Origin: PUPG01 sp964463915
Lineage (GTDB): Bacteria; Bacteroidota; Bacteroidia; Bacteroidales; UBA7960
Direction of reading: 5' to 3'
Assembly: GCA_964463915.1 (NCBI GenBank)
Contig: CAYXEH010000006.1
Coordinates: 1 to 64,000, forward strand
DNA: 64,000 nt
The notes under the pieces are model-generated. The model searched no databases and had not been told where the DNA came from. It saw only the letters and a list, made by a program, of their open reading frames with translations. Numbering within the stretch: the first letter of the stretch is position 1; every line of letters starts with the position of its first letter. The position numbers were made by a program, and so were the translations under genes. Shown here in pieces: positions 52,323 to 61,444 of this stretch.

Positions 52323-53023
52323 GCCCGCCGCAGCAACTGATCGCCCCCACTAAGACAGCCACTCCTTCCGGTACATCCGGCAAGACCGGCAAAGATTCTG
52401 ATACGTCCGGGGCAGATAATGCACCCAGGTACGGGCAAACAAACAAGTCCGAAAACAAGCCGGAAAACAAGCGTCAACCCCTGAAAGAAAGGAAAGCCGG
52501 CAATGATCAGGTTCCAAAAACCCAAACACCCAAACGCACTACCCTAACTTCAAAAGGAGCCAGTCCCATCAGCAAACTGAGCCTGAAAATCAATGAAGAT
52601 AAAAAAGCCGTAAAAGAAGATATCGGGGAATCCGGGGAAGGTGGTTACCGGCCGGTAACCACCTTTTCCCATGAAGAATTCATGCAGGCCTGGAATAAGC
52701 TTGCCAGGTCACACCAGGAAGAAAGCCCGGCCCTTTATATGGCCATGACAAGTCACCAGGCCAGGTTGTTACCGGACAATGTCATCCTTCTGCAACTTGA
52801 CAACACCATTCAGGAAGATCTGATCAAAGACAATAAACCGGCGCTACTCAGTATGCTGCATAAAACACTCAGAAATTACGCCATTGATATCAGAACAGAA
52901 GTGATCAAAAGCCAAGAGATCAGGAAAGTCTATCTGCCCAGGGACAAGTTGCAGAAGCTGACAGACAAAAACCCGGAGATCCTCCGCCTGCAAAAGGAAA
53001 TGGGGCTTGATCTCCTTTATTAA
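52301..53023 (+). CDS. dnaX: dnaX tau-specific C-terminal part (-1 frame)
   Basis: Open from base 52301 (first codon AGC after the slip) to TAA at 53021-53023: 240 residues. The first ~120 are a low-complexity linker rich in K, T, P, S (S-P-P-Q-Q, K-S-E-N-K-P-E-N-K); the rest is a folded tail with F-S-H-E-E-F-M-Q-A-W and V-I-K-S-Q-E-I-R-K. This is the normal C-terminal end of Bacteroidota DnaX, so the full product is 606 aa. No start codon precedes it until 52682, and no separate ribosome-binding signal is visible. Confidence 0.8.
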   Translation, partial: SPDDTAVSPPQQLIAPTKTATPSGTSGKTGKDSDTSGADNAPRYGQTNKSENKPENKRQPLKERKAGNDQVPKTQTPKRTTLTSKGASPISKLSLKINEDKKAVKEDIGESGEGGYRPVTTFSHEEFMQAWNKLARSHQEESPALYMAMTSHQARLLPDNVILLQLDNTIQEDLIKDNKPALLSMLHKTLRNYAIDIRTEVIKSQEIRKVYLPRDKLQKLTDKNPEILRLQKEMGLDLLY

Positions 53024-53187
53024 GGTCATGTTCACCATTTATTTGCAATTATTAACATTCGTCGCATGAAAGGCCACAGGGATCTGCAAAGAAAATTTGT
53101 ACATTTGTTTACCTTTATCGTCAGGCGACTCTTACCATTAGTCGAATTTCTGGAATATAATTTGATAACCTTTAAATTTTTTTGAAT

Positions 53188-54513
53188 ATGAAGTTCTCAC
53201 TGAAGCTCTTAATTGTATCCTTATGCATTTTTCTGGCCAGGCCTGCACAAGCCTCGGAGCAGCGGATTGCATTTACGGAATACACCCTGGACAACGGCCT
53301 GCATGTTATTTTACATAAAGACAACACCACTCCGAATGTGGTGGTGGACATTATGTACCATGTGGGAGCCAAGAATGAACATCCGGAACGCACTGGTTTT
53401 GCCCACTTTTTTGAACACCTGATGTTCGAGGGTACAGAAAACATCGGACGTGGAGAATTTGCCGAGATCGTGGAAAAAGCGGGCGGCTCTTTGAATGCCT
53501 TCACCAGTTTCGATGTAACCAACTATTATGTGCTGCTTCCCTCCAATCAGCTGGAGCTGGGCCTCTGGCTCGAGTCTGAACGTCTGCTTCACCCGGTGAT
53601 TGACTCAACCGGAGTCCGCACACAGAAAAATGTAGTTACCGAAGAGATGAAACAAACGCGCGACAACCAGCCGTACGGCCGTGTACTCACGGAAACCATC
53701 AAACGGGCCTATACGGTGCACCCCTATCAGACTGACGTACTTGGAAAGGATGAACACATCCGCAATGCCACGTTTGATGACATCACTTCTTTCCATGACA
53801 TGTTCTATGTTCCCAATAACGCGGTTCTGGTGGTATCCGGAGACATCGATCTGGATGAGACCAAAGGGCTGGTGGAGAAATATTTCGGTAATATTCCAAG
53901 AGGAGAGGAGGAGCCTCGACGCCCTGAGGTGCAGGAACCTGAAAGAACAACAGAGGTCAGGGATACAGTATACGACAACATCCAGCTGCCGGCCATGATT
54001 CAGGCATATCACATCCCGGCCATGGGAACAGAGGAATACTACGCCGTGGAGATGCTTGGCACATTGCTCTCACAGGGGCAAAGCAGCCGGCTCTACAGGC
54101 GCCTTGTCGTGGAAGATCAGACTGCCATGCAGGTGCAAGCCATGCCCCTGGGCCTGGAAGATCCGGGCTTGACCATGGTTCTTGCCATCCCCAACATGGG
54201 TGTAGACCCCCAGGTACTGGAAACTACGATCAATGAAGAACTCAGGCGGGTACGCGAAGAGTTAATCTCTGAAGAAGAGATGCAAAAACTCCGCAACCAG
54301 GTGGAAAGCCGGATGGTCAACAGCAATACCACCATCGCCAGCAGAACCACCAACCTGGCCAACTACCACCTGATCTACGATGATGCCAACCTCATCAACA
54401 CAGAAATAGACAGGTATTTGGCTGTTTCCAGGGAAGATATCAGGGAAGCTGCCCGTAAATATCTGCGTGAAAACAACAGGATCGTCCTGTACTACCTGCC
54501 CGAGCAACAATAA
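53188..54513 (+). CDS. M16 family zinc metallopeptidase, catalytic subunit
   Basis: A 441 aa periplasmic protein from the ATG at 53188, with a signal peptide (cleavage after about Q-A-S at 22). The inverted zinc motif H73-F-F-E76-H77 and the third ligand Glu152 (74 residues on) are intact. Typical M16B processing peptidase-like; it probably degrades peptides in the periplasm. The next gene encodes an inactive partner, and the two are 32 bases apart, as in bacterial M16 heterodimers. Confidence 0.93.
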   Translation: MKFSLKLLIVSLCIFLARPAQASEQRIAFTEYTLDNGLHVILHKDNTTPNVVVDIMYHVGAKNEHPERTGFAHFFEHLMFEGTENIGRGEFAEIVEKAGGSLNAFTSFDVTNYYVLLPSNQLELGLWLESERLLHPVIDSTGVRTQKNVVTEEMKQTRDNQPYGRVLTETIKRAYTVHPYQTDVLGKDEHIRNATFDDITSFHDMFYVPNNAVLVVSGDIDLDETKGLVEKYFGNIPRGEEEPRRPEVQEPERTTEVRDTVYDNIQLPAMIQAYHIPAMGTEEYYAVEMLGTLLSQGQSSRLYRRLVVEDQTAMQVQAMPLGLEDPGLTMVLAIPNMGVDPQVLETTINEELRRVREELISEEEMQKLRNQVESRMVNSNTTIASRTTNLANYHLIYDDANLINTEIDRYLAVSREDIREAARKYLRENNRIVLYYLPEQQ

Positions 54514-54545
54514 TCACCCGATCGTTAACAGAAAAAAACTGAGTC

Positions 54546-56609
54546 ATGAGAAAGTTATTGATATCATTCATTATAAGCATTTTTACCTTCTATTCTGCCG
54601 ATGCACAGGTTGACCGGAGTCAGCCGCCGGAACCAGGTCCGGCACCGGTAATTCAGATCGGAGATTTTGAGTCTTTTAAACTGGACAACGGATTGACTGT
54701 GATCGTGGTGGAAAACCGCAAGGTACCCGTGATCTCCTTCCAGCTCAGTCTTGATATAGATCCCGTTCTGGAAGGTGATGCAAAAGGTTATGTAAGCCTG
54801 GCAGGATCCCTTTTAAGTGAGGGAACAACCAATCGCGCAAAAAAAGAGATTGACGAGACCATTGATTTCATCGGAGCCAGTTTGTCCACATCTTCTTCCG
54901 GCATGTTTGCTTCTTCACTCACCCGCCACAGAGAAACACTGCTGGAGCTTATGTCAGATATTCTTATGAACCCATCCTTCCCCGAAGAAGAGCTTGAACG
55001 ATTGAAGAACCAAACACGGTCAGGACTTGCCACGACACCCAACGATGCAAACGCCATGGCAGCCAATGTATCCCGTGCGGTCGTTTACGGAACCGATCAT
55101 CCTTATGGGGAAGTAACAACCGAGGAGACCCTGGACAATATACAACGCGAGATGCTCGTAGAGTATTACGAGGATCATTTTAAACCCAACGTGGCATATA
55201 TGGTCATTGTCGGTGACATCAGTCTGGATGAAGCCAGGGAAGTTACTGAGACCTATTTCGGAAACTGGGAAGCCGGTGAAGTACCCTCCAGGACCTACTC
55301 CACCCCGGCTCCACCCAACGGGAGACGGGTGGCAATGGTTGACCGCCGTGATGCGGTCCAGAGCCTGGTAACTGTGACCCATCCGGTTGAGCTAAAGCCC
55401 GGGCATGAAGATGCAATCAAGGCCAACGTGATGAACTCGATTCTCGGGGGCGGTGCCTTTTCAGGCCGGCTGATGCAAAACCTGCGTGAAGACAAAGGAT
55501 ATACTTATGGCGCACGCTCCAGCCTGTCTGCCGACCGCCTCGTGGGTAGATTCAATGCCAGGGCGGAGGTACGCAATGCGGTTACCGACAGTACGGTAAC
55601 CGAAATCCTCAATGAAATGGAACGAATGAGGCAGGAACCCGTGGACGAAAGCAGCCTTGAACTGACAAGGAATTTTATGACCGGGAGTTTTGCCCGTTCC
55701 CTGGAGAGCCCGAGAACCATTGCCAACTTTGCACTGAATACCATCCGTTATGATTTACCCGACGATTACTACAAAACTTACCTTGAAAAACTGAATGAGG
55801 TAAGCGTAGAGGATGTACAGGAAATGGCCAATAAATACCTGAACCCTGACAATGCCTATATCGTGGTTGCAGGAAGTAAGGAAGAGGTGATGGGAGGCCT
55901 TGGTTCATTCAGTGCCATTGACATGGTTGAACTGTATGATGCCTTCGGAAGGCCCGTTGAAGAAGAGGAACTCCGCCCGGCACCGGAAGGATATACCGCA
56001 GAAACTGTAATGGAGCAATATATTGAAGCCATCGGGGGCCGTGAGAGGCTGGAAAGTATCCGGGATATCAAACAAGAAATGACAGGCCGGCTTATGGGTC
56101 AGGAGGTCCAGATGACCATTTATAAGAAAACCCCACACTTCCTGCTACAGGAAACATCAATGGGGGGCACGACCCTTTCAAAGCAATTGTTTGACGGGGA
56201 GAAGGGTGTAGTTACATCCCAAATGGGACGTCAGGAATTCACCGAGGGGGCCGAATTTGAACAGTTTAATGCGGAGGCTGCCATTATCCCTGAGCTGACC
56301 TACAAGGAATCCGGCATCGAGCAAGAACTGCTGGGCATTGACATCATTGATGGTCAGGCATCGTTTAAGGTAAAATCCACTTACGCCAGTGGTAACACCG
56401 TGCATAATTATTATTGTACGGCAAGCGGATTAAAGCTGAAAACAGAGAATAACGGGGGAAACTCCACGTATGACAACTACAGGGAGGTGGATGGTTTTGT
56501 CATGCCATTCTCCATTACCCAGGAAGTGGGTCCCCAAACCATAGAGGTCACTGTTGACAACGTTGAGATAAACCCCGGGCTGGAGGAATCTATGTTTGTG
56601 ATCGACTAA
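54546..56609 (+). CDS. M16 family inactive-type subunit with LolA-like C-terminal extension
   Basis: A 687 aa protein with a signal peptide (about 1-21). Residues about 40-480 follow the two-domain M16 fold but the zinc motif is replaced (V83-S-L-A-G87 in place of HxxEH). The R/Y substrate-binding pair typical of the partner subunit is present in L-R-E-D-K-G-Y-T-Y-G. Residues about 490-687 (M-E-Q-Y-I-E-A-I-G-G-R-E-R-L to M-F-V-I-D) resemble LolA/lipoprotein-sorting or DUF4292-like beta folds and are not part of M16. Role: substrate capture for the catalytic subunit, perhaps outer-membrane linked. Confidence 0.85.
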   Translation: MRKLLISFIISIFTFYSADAQVDRSQPPEPGPAPVIQIGDFESFKLDNGLTVIVVENRKVPVISFQLSLDIDPVLEGDAKGYVSLAGSLLSEGTTNRAKKEIDETIDFIGASLSTSSSGMFASSLTRHRETLLELMSDILMNPSFPEEELERLKNQTRSGLATTPNDANAMAANVSRAVVYGTDHPYGEVTTEETLDNIQREMLVEYYEDHFKPNVAYMVIVGDISLDEAREVTETYFGNWEAGEVPSRTYSTPAPPNGRRVAMVDRRDAVQSLVTVTHPVELKPGHEDAIKANVMNSILGGGAFSGRLMQNLREDKGYTYGARSSLSADRLVGRFNARAEVRNAVTDSTVTEILNEMERMRQEPVDESSLELTRNFMTGSFARSLESPRTIANFALNTIRYDLPDDYYKTYLEKLNEVSVEDVQEMANKYLNPDNAYIVVAGSKEEVMGGLGSFSAIDMVELYDAFGRPVEEEELRPAPEGYTAETVMEQYIEAIGGRERLESIRDIKQEMTGRLMGQEVQMTIYKKTPHFLLQETSMGGTTLSKQLFDGEKGVVTSQMGRQEFTEGAEFEQFNAEAAIIPELTYKESGIEQELLGIDIIDGQASFKVKSTYASGNTVHNYYCTASGLKLKTENNGGNSTYDNYREVDGFVMPFSITQEVGPQTIEVTVDNVEINPGLEESMFVID

Positions 56610-56626
56610 ATTACCCCTTCCATATT

Positions 56627-56667
56627 AAAAGAGGCTGTTTCCAATGGTGGAAGCAGTCTCTTTTTTT
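56627..56667 (+). terminator. Rho-independent terminator after the M16 pair
   Basis: GAGGCTGTTTCC and GGAAGCAGTCTC pair over 12 positions with two G-T pairs around AATGGT, followed by seven T. Confidence 0.88.
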
Positions 56668-56717
56668 GTATTTTTGGGATAACTCATTGCATTAATTATC
56701 TTTATCTCCCTCCGGTC

Positions 56718-58058
56718 ATGAAGAGAAAAATTTCTGCTTACAGGCGATTTGTTAAGAAAACGGCCCGCTTTCTCAAAACAGATATCTGGCGGATGTCTCT
56801 GAAGGATCTTTCACCACGTCACAGTTTTCTGGTGAGACAACTACGCGTCCTGATCCTGGCACTGCGTGGAGCTCGTGAAGACAATATCCTGCTCAGGGCT
56901 CCTGCTCTCACCTTTTATTCCATGTTCAGTATTGTTCCGGTGGTAGCCCTCGCCTTTGGAATTGCCAACGGCTTCGGCCTGGAAATGTATGTAGAAAGAC
57001 AGCTGCAGGCAGCACTCACCGGACGGGAGGAAGTATTTAACTGGGTAATGGAGATTGTCGATTCGTTCTTCAGTGAAACGGATGGCGGAACCGTAGCAGC
57101 GGTTGGTCTGCTCATATTGTTGTACACCATCACGATGTTGCTGGTCAATATTGAGGAATCTTTTAACCGCATTTGGCAGGTAAACAAATCCCGTTCATGG
57201 TCACGCAGGTTCAGTGATTATTTTGCGATGATGTTCCTGGCCCCGCTTTTCTTTATTATGGCAAGCGCGGCAACTGTTTACCTGAACACTCAGATACAAC
57301 AAGCCGATAACGGGCTGCTCAATCCCGTATTACTTGGGTTTATCCGGATGATTCCTTACCTGCTGATCTGGATCATATTTACCCTTCTTTACATCATCAT
57401 GCCCAATACCAATGTCCGGTTCTCTTCAGCGGCCATCGCAGGAATTATCGCAGGTACCATATTTCAATTGGTGCAATGGGCCTATATTGCCTTTCAGATC
57501 GGAGCCGCCAAATACGGTGCTATCTATGGATCTTTTGCGGCTGTACCTCTCCTGCTATTGTGGATGCAGGCAAGCTGGGTCATAGTGCTGTTCGGAGCCG
57601 AACTTTCCTTTGCCAGTCAACACGTCAAGAACTATGAGTTCGAATCGGAAACCAAAAACATTTCTCAGTTGAACAAAAAAATCCTGGCTGTATATATTCT
57701 GCAACGAATTGTGAAGAACTTCCAGAATGGAGAACGACCCATGAGCTCAGACCAGTTATCTGAGGCTCTCCATATTCCTAACAGTCTATCCAGAAACATC
57801 CTGAACGATCTTGAAGATACAGGTCTTGTGGCCGCCATAGATTCTTCTCCGGCAAAGGAGTATACCTTCCAGCCAGCCATTGATATAAACGCCATCACCA
57901 TCAGGAGGGTTTTGGAGAGATTGGATAAAAAAGGGATGAATGTTTTGATTGCTAAATCAACCCCAACACTGGAACAGATTAAGGTTACATTGTATAAATT
58001 TTATGACATTCTTGAAGGCAGCGATCATAACCGGCTGCTGAAAGATCTGGAACCATGA
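56718..58058 (+). CDS. YihY/virulence factor BrkB family membrane protein with C-terminal winged-helix-like region
   Basis: A 446 aa protein with about six transmembrane helices between 55 and 310 (A-P-A-L-T-F-Y-S-M-F-S-I, Y-G-S-F-A-A-V-P-L-L-L-L-W). After the membrane part comes an extension of about 130 residues with D-Q-L-S-E-A-L-H-I-P and I-L-N-D-L-E-D-T-G-L-V that reads like a winged helix-turn-helix. The family has no firm function. It is often wrongly annotated as ribonuclease BN; that name should be avoided. Confidence 0.88.
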   Translation: MKRKISAYRRFVKKTARFLKTDIWRMSLKDLSPRHSFLVRQLRVLILALRGAREDNILLRAPALTFYSMFSIVPVVALAFGIANGFGLEMYVERQLQAALTGREEVFNWVMEIVDSFFSETDGGTVAAVGLLILLYTITMLLVNIEESFNRIWQVNKSRSWSRRFSDYFAMMFLAPLFFIMASAATVYLNTQIQQADNGLLNPVLLGFIRMIPYLLIWIIFTLLYIIMPNTNVRFSSAAIAGIIAGTIFQLVQWAYIAFQIGAAKYGAIYGSFAAVPLLLLWMQASWVIVLFGAELSFASQHVKNYEFESETKNISQLNKKILAVYILQRIVKNFQNGERPMSSDQLSEALHIPNSLSRNILNDLEDTGLVAAIDSSPAKEYTFQPAIDINAITIRRVLERLDKKGMNVLIAKSTPTLEQIKVTLYKFYDILEGSDHNRLLKDLEP

Positions 58059-58111
58059 CCCCCGAAAAAAAAGGCGTCCCTATTGTATCAGATCCAGGCC
58101 TGTTCAGGGTG

Positions 58112-59062
58112 CTAGTGCAAACCCGATTCAGCTCCCCCTTGCAGCGGCTTGTTATGCCCGGAGTACCACGACAACATCCGGAGAAATACCACAACCATTG
58201 CCAGGCTGATCAATGCCAGGAGCACACCGAAGCTCTGACTTCCTATCTCGCCGGGATCCCTCTCAGTATAATTATAAACAATAAAATAAGTAATCACAGC
58301 TGCCGCATTGTTAAAAAAGTGGCCCAAAACGGGTACCCAGATATTTCCGGTAATTACCATCATATACCCCAGGACCAATCCAAGCACAAAGCGTGGCATA
58401 AAACCGTAAAACTGAAAATGGATGGCACTGAAAACAAGGGCTGTAACAATTACCGCCACATGTACGTTGCGGCTCCACTGATGAAAAACCCGTTGCAGAG
58501 AGCCCCGGAAGATAAACTCCTCCCCGATGGCCGGCACAATGGCGATAAGAAAGATATTGAACAGCAAACCCTGATAGGTCGTCACCTGCAGGAAACGCTC
58601 CGTCATCACCTGGGCGGCATCCTCGGTCTGACGCATCCATTCCTCGAGTTTACGAAGTGACTCAGGCAAAGACATCTGTTGGTTAAGCTCCATCACATAG
58701 TTGATCAGGGGCAAAGCGGCAAGCATGATCAGAACTGAAAGTAAAAGAGCCCGGACCGATGGCTGTTTATCTGCCTGCAAATAGTGCAGGGGGCGGCCAC
58801 CCACCAGCAGCCCGAACACAAGGGATGATACAATGAACATTCCGATATGGCTCAACAGCTGAAGATAGCGAATGAGGTTCAGGTCGTCCACGCCCGTCAT
58901 ATCCATTCCCTGCAGCAGGCCCTCTCCCCAAAATGGCAGCGCAATGAGGAACCCGATCAAAAAAACCACAAGGGTGCTGGCAAGCATGACCAACACCAGA
59001 AGCAAAAGTTTAATAAGGGGATGCAACCCTCCCAGAATCCCATGGTCTCTCATATGAAGCAT
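58112..59062 (-). CDS. CPBP family intramembrane metalloprotease
   Basis: A 316 aa protein with about eight helices. The abortive-infection/CAAX-protease motif is complete: G-E-E-F-I-F-R-G near 185-192, with later F-S-A-I-H-F and H-F-F-N-N supplying the remaining metal ligands. Family roles include prenyl-protein-like cleavage and bacteriocin self-immunity. It is convergent with the YihY gene and divergent from dus, sharing no operon. Confidence 0.88.
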   Translation of the reverse strand: MLHMRDHGILGGLHPLIKLLLLVLVMLASTLVVFLIGFLIALPFWGEGLLQGMDMTGVDDLNLIRYLQLLSHIGMFIVSSLVFGLLVGGRPLHYLQADKQPSVRALLLSVLIMLAALPLINYVMELNQQMSLPESLRKLEEWMRQTEDAAQVMTERFLQVTTYQGLLFNIFLIAIVPAIGEEFIFRGSLQRVFHQWSRNVHVAVIVTALVFSAIHFQFYGFMPRFVLGLVLGYMMVITGNIWVPVLGHFFNNAAAVITYFIVYNYTERDPGEIGSQSFGVLLALISLAMVVVFLRMLSWYSGHNKPLQGGAESGLH

Positions 59063-59068
59063 TTGTTA

Positions 59069-59076
59069 TATTTTTG
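59069..59076 (+). promoter_or_regulatory. Bacteroidota -7 box (TATTTTTG) before dus
   Basis: Perfect TAnnTTTG ending 39 bases before the TTG start of the dihydrouridine synthase gene, within the divergent gap to the CPBP gene. Confidence 0.45.
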
Positions 59077-59115
59077 TAGTGTAAACATCAAAAATACAAA
59101 TTCTTTTCAATCATC

Positions 59116-60126
59116 TTGGATACTACCGGTAAGGCAAATCACAGGCAAAGCATTCGCATAGGGAATGTTACCTTTCCTCACCTGCCAGTAATACTGGCAC
59201 CCATGGAAGACATTACGGATCCTCCATTCCGCCTGCTTTGCAAGGAGATGGGGGCCGACTGGGTGTACACGGAATTCATATCTGCTGACGGACTGATCAG
59301 GGACTCGAACAAAAGCCGGCATAAGCTGGACATCTATCCACAGGAACGGCCAGTCTCCATACAGATTTTCGGTGCCCATACTGAGGCAATGGTAGGGGCA
59401 GCAGTAGCCGCAGAAAAAGCAGCTCCCGATTTCATTGATATCAATTTCGGATGCCCCGTTCGCAAGGTGGCCTCCAAAGGCGCCGGCTCCGGTATCATGA
59501 ACGATATTCCCAAAATGGAGGAGATGACCCGCCGGATTGTCAAAGCGGTGAACCTGCCTGTGACCGTGAAAACCCGCCTGGGATACGACCGTGAGCGTCA
59601 ACAGATTGTTGAGATCGCTGAGCGGCTGCAGGACTGTGGCATTGCCGCCCTGGCCATTCACGGGCGTACACGCTGCCAGATGTACCGGGGAACAGCTGAC
59701 TGGAGCCTGATCGGGGAAGTAAAAAACAACCCGCGGATGCACATCCCTATCATCGGGAACGGTGACATTTGTGACGGTCCAGCTACACTGAAAGCCTTTG
59801 AGAAGTACCGGGTAGACGGTGTAATGATCGGGAGGGCCTGTATTGGCAACCCCTGGATCTTCAAAGAGGTCAGGTATTTCCTTTCCACCGGGGAGCAGCT
59901 GCCCTCACCGGAATTAAAGGAAAGGCTTGAGGTGTGCCGCCGGCATATTGAACTGTCGGTGGACTGGAAAGGAGAGAAAACAGCCCTGTTTGAGATGCGA
60001 AAACATTACAGCAACTATTTCAAAGGCATCCCTGGATTCAAACCCTACAGGATTCGCCTGGTAACCGCATCCTCACTTGAGGACCTGTATAAGGTGCTGC
60101 ATGATATAGAGATTGCATTTTCCTGA
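59116..60126 (+). CDS. dusB: tRNA-dihydrouridine synthase (DusB type)
   Basis: A 336 aa flavoenzyme that reduces uridines in the tRNA D-loop. Seen: L-A-P-M-E-D-I-T-D near 28-36, the catalytic Cys in N-F-G-C-P-V, T-V-K-T-R-L-G, I-H-G-R-T-R and G-N-G-D-I plus G-R-A-C-I-G-N-P-W for FMN binding. The start appears to be TTG at 59116; the next ATG (59203) would remove the first strand of the FMN barrel. Confidence 0.93.
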   Translation: MDTTGKANHRQSIRIGNVTFPHLPVILAPMEDITDPPFRLLCKEMGADWVYTEFISADGLIRDSNKSRHKLDIYPQERPVSIQIFGAHTEAMVGAAVAAEKAAPDFIDINFGCPVRKVASKGAGSGIMNDIPKMEEMTRRIVKAVNLPVTVKTRLGYDRERQQIVEIAERLQDCGIAALAIHGRTRCQMYRGTADWSLIGEVKNNPRMHIPIIGNGDICDGPATLKAFEKYRVDGVMIGRACIGNPWIFKEVRYFLSTGEQLPSPELKERLEVCRRHIELSVDWKGEKTALFEMRKHYSNYFKGIPGFKPYRIRLVTASSLEDLYKVLHDIEIAFS

Positions 60127-60300
60127 AAACCCTCCAGGTTCAACCCCTGTTCCAGCTTTAGCAAGCTGCCCGGACCCAAAAAAACCATAAACCATCACCA
60201 GACATAACCACATCCTGTAATTCCTGTTTCATTACAATTTATTCACCCTTCCATTATTGGTTCAGCATTAAAGGCAACACTTGTTCGGCGTAAGCCATCT

Positions 60301-60960
60301 TCAGGCCTTTACCATGTCTTTGGTTTCTTCCCGCAGGCGATAATGTTCTGTAAATAGATCATTGACCTCCCTATGCTGAACATCGAGCCATACTGCATTC
60401 AATCCCGCCTCCCGGGCCCCTTTCACATGCTGAACGGAATCATCAATAAATAAGGTCTCACCAGCCTGCAGGGCCTGGTCAGACAACACATGTCTAAAAA
60501 TATCCCGGTCCGGTTTACGCATCCCCACCTGGAACGAAAGGTATTGTTTGTTGAACAAATCAGAAAGGTCGGCAATCCCATAATGCCGGTTCAGGTAGTC
60601 CATATATGCAGGATAATGAATTGAGTTGGTATTGCTCAGCAGGAACGTACGGTAACGTTTGCCCACCCTTTCAAGTAAAGCCAACCTTTTAGCCGGCAGG
60701 TCAAGTAACATGGCATTCCATGCGGAATCAATCTCCTCGTCCGAAACTTCCAACCCTGATAACCGGCGCAATTCTTCCCTGAATGCCGGCGGGGAGACTT
60801 CTCCTTTATCCAAACGGTCAAACAGTTGATGCTGCGCCGCCTGGGTGAAAAATTCATCAAAATCTTTCATGCCAAGCTTTTTGAATGCGTTGATGGTGGC
60901 CTGGTAATCGATATTCAGCAGGACGCCTCCAAGGTCGAAGATGATGTTTCTGATATTCAT
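60301..60960 (-). CDS. HAD family hydrolase
   Basis: A 219 aa phosphatase-like protein: I-F-D-L-G-G-V (motif I with the nucleophile Asp replaced in order D-L-G as usual in this branch), L-L-S-N-T-N motif II, R-K-P-D-R-D-I-F motif III and F-I-D-D-S motif IV. The helical cap sits near 25-90. Sugar-phosphate or epoxide/haloacid-like substrates are possible. It is transcribed away from the tRNA-Met and flanked by the second hairpin array. Confidence 0.88.
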   Translation of the reverse strand: MNIRNIIFDLGGVLLNIDYQATINAFKKLGMKDFDEFFTQAAQHQLFDRLDKGEVSPPAFREELRRLSGLEVSDEEIDSAWNAMLLDLPAKRLALLERVGKRYRTFLLSNTNSIHYPAYMDYLNRHYGIADLSDLFNKQYLSFQVGMRKPDRDIFRHVLSDQALQAGETLFIDDSVQHVKGAREAGLNAVWLDVQHREVNDLFTEHYRLREETKDMVKA

Positions 60961-60978
60961 TTATTCAGTCATTTTGTC

Positions 60979-61077
60979 GGATGCTTCGCACCCTCCAGTT
61001 TGTCGGGGACTATCGCCCTCTCCGGTTAGTCGGGGGCTGCCCCCCGACTAACCAACAACCGAAGGCGCGCAGCCCCG
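60979..61077. repeat. Second hairpin array with a large palindrome
   Basis: Related to the array at 47781: GGATGC-ttc-GCACCC (60979-60993, one mismatch), an eroded copy of the GAGGGC unit (61105-61120), then GGTTAGTCGGGGG and CCCCCGACTAACC (61024-61036 and 61041-61053), perfect 13-base arms around CTGC. The right end, read on the other strand, gives TTTGTCGGGGCTGCGCGCC, so units are present in both directions. Confidence 0.75.
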
Positions 61078-61117
61078 ACAAAATAAAAAAACTTTTCCGA
61101 AATAGACAGATTATGTG

Positions 61118-61125
61118 TAAATTTG
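61118..61125 (+). promoter_or_regulatory. Bacteroidota -7 box (TAAATTTG) before tRNA-Met
   Basis: A perfect TAnnTTTG lies 42 bases upstream of the tRNA. Confidence 0.5.
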
Positions 61126-61167
61126 CACTCCCAAACGCCTGTTTCGCTAAAAAACAGGGGCGTTCAC

Positions 61168-61241
61168 GGGCCCATAGCTCAGTTGGTTAGAGTAGATGAC
61201 TCATAATCATTTGGTCGCTGGTTCGAGCCCAGCTGGGCCCA
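61168..61241 (+). tRNA. tRNA-Met (anticodon CAT), elongator type
   Basis: 74-base cloverleaf: acceptor GGGCCCA/TGGGCCC, D arm with AGTTGGTTA, anticodon stem GATGA/TCATT around C-T-CAT-A-A, T arm GCTGG-TTCGAGC-CCAGC. Encoded CCA follows (61242-61244). The C1-A72-type initiator mismatch is absent, so an initiator is unlikely; a lysidine-modified tRNA-Ile2 also has CAT and cannot be fully excluded. Confidence 0.92.
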
Positions 61242-61249
61242 CCACAAAA

Positions 61250-61288
61250 CCAGCCACTTACGAGGAGATCGTGAGTGGCTGATTTTAT
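61250..61288 (+). terminator. Terminator after tRNA-Met
   Basis: AGCCACTTACGA and TCGTGAGTGGCT pair over 12 positions with one G-T pair around GGAGA, followed by GATTTTATT. No gene is seen in the next 156 bases to the GH92 stop. Confidence 0.8.
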
Positions 61289-61444
61289 TGTATCTGTTCA
61301 AGACACTCAGACCGAAGAGAAAGAGATAACAAAGGACATTTATGTGGATATTACAGCACATCAAACGTACTACAATGCCTTTTTACACAACAGGTAATTG
61401 ATCCAATTATCAGCTCACGGCTGGTTACCTCCGCTTGTGCTTTG

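Noticed and set aside
52682..53023. Separate small gene starting at ATG 52682
   Set aside because: The frame is open without stops back to the A10 run and its residues continue the DnaX tail; an internal start has no ribosome-binding support.
56718..58058. Ribonuclease BN
   Set aside because: The YihY family was once mislabelled so; RNase BN is a different protein (RNase Z type). Membrane topology here rules out the old name.
61168..61444. Integrated element at the tRNA-Met 3' end
   Set aside because: No integrase or direct repeat of the tRNA end was found downstream; only a terminator and a short gap before GH92.
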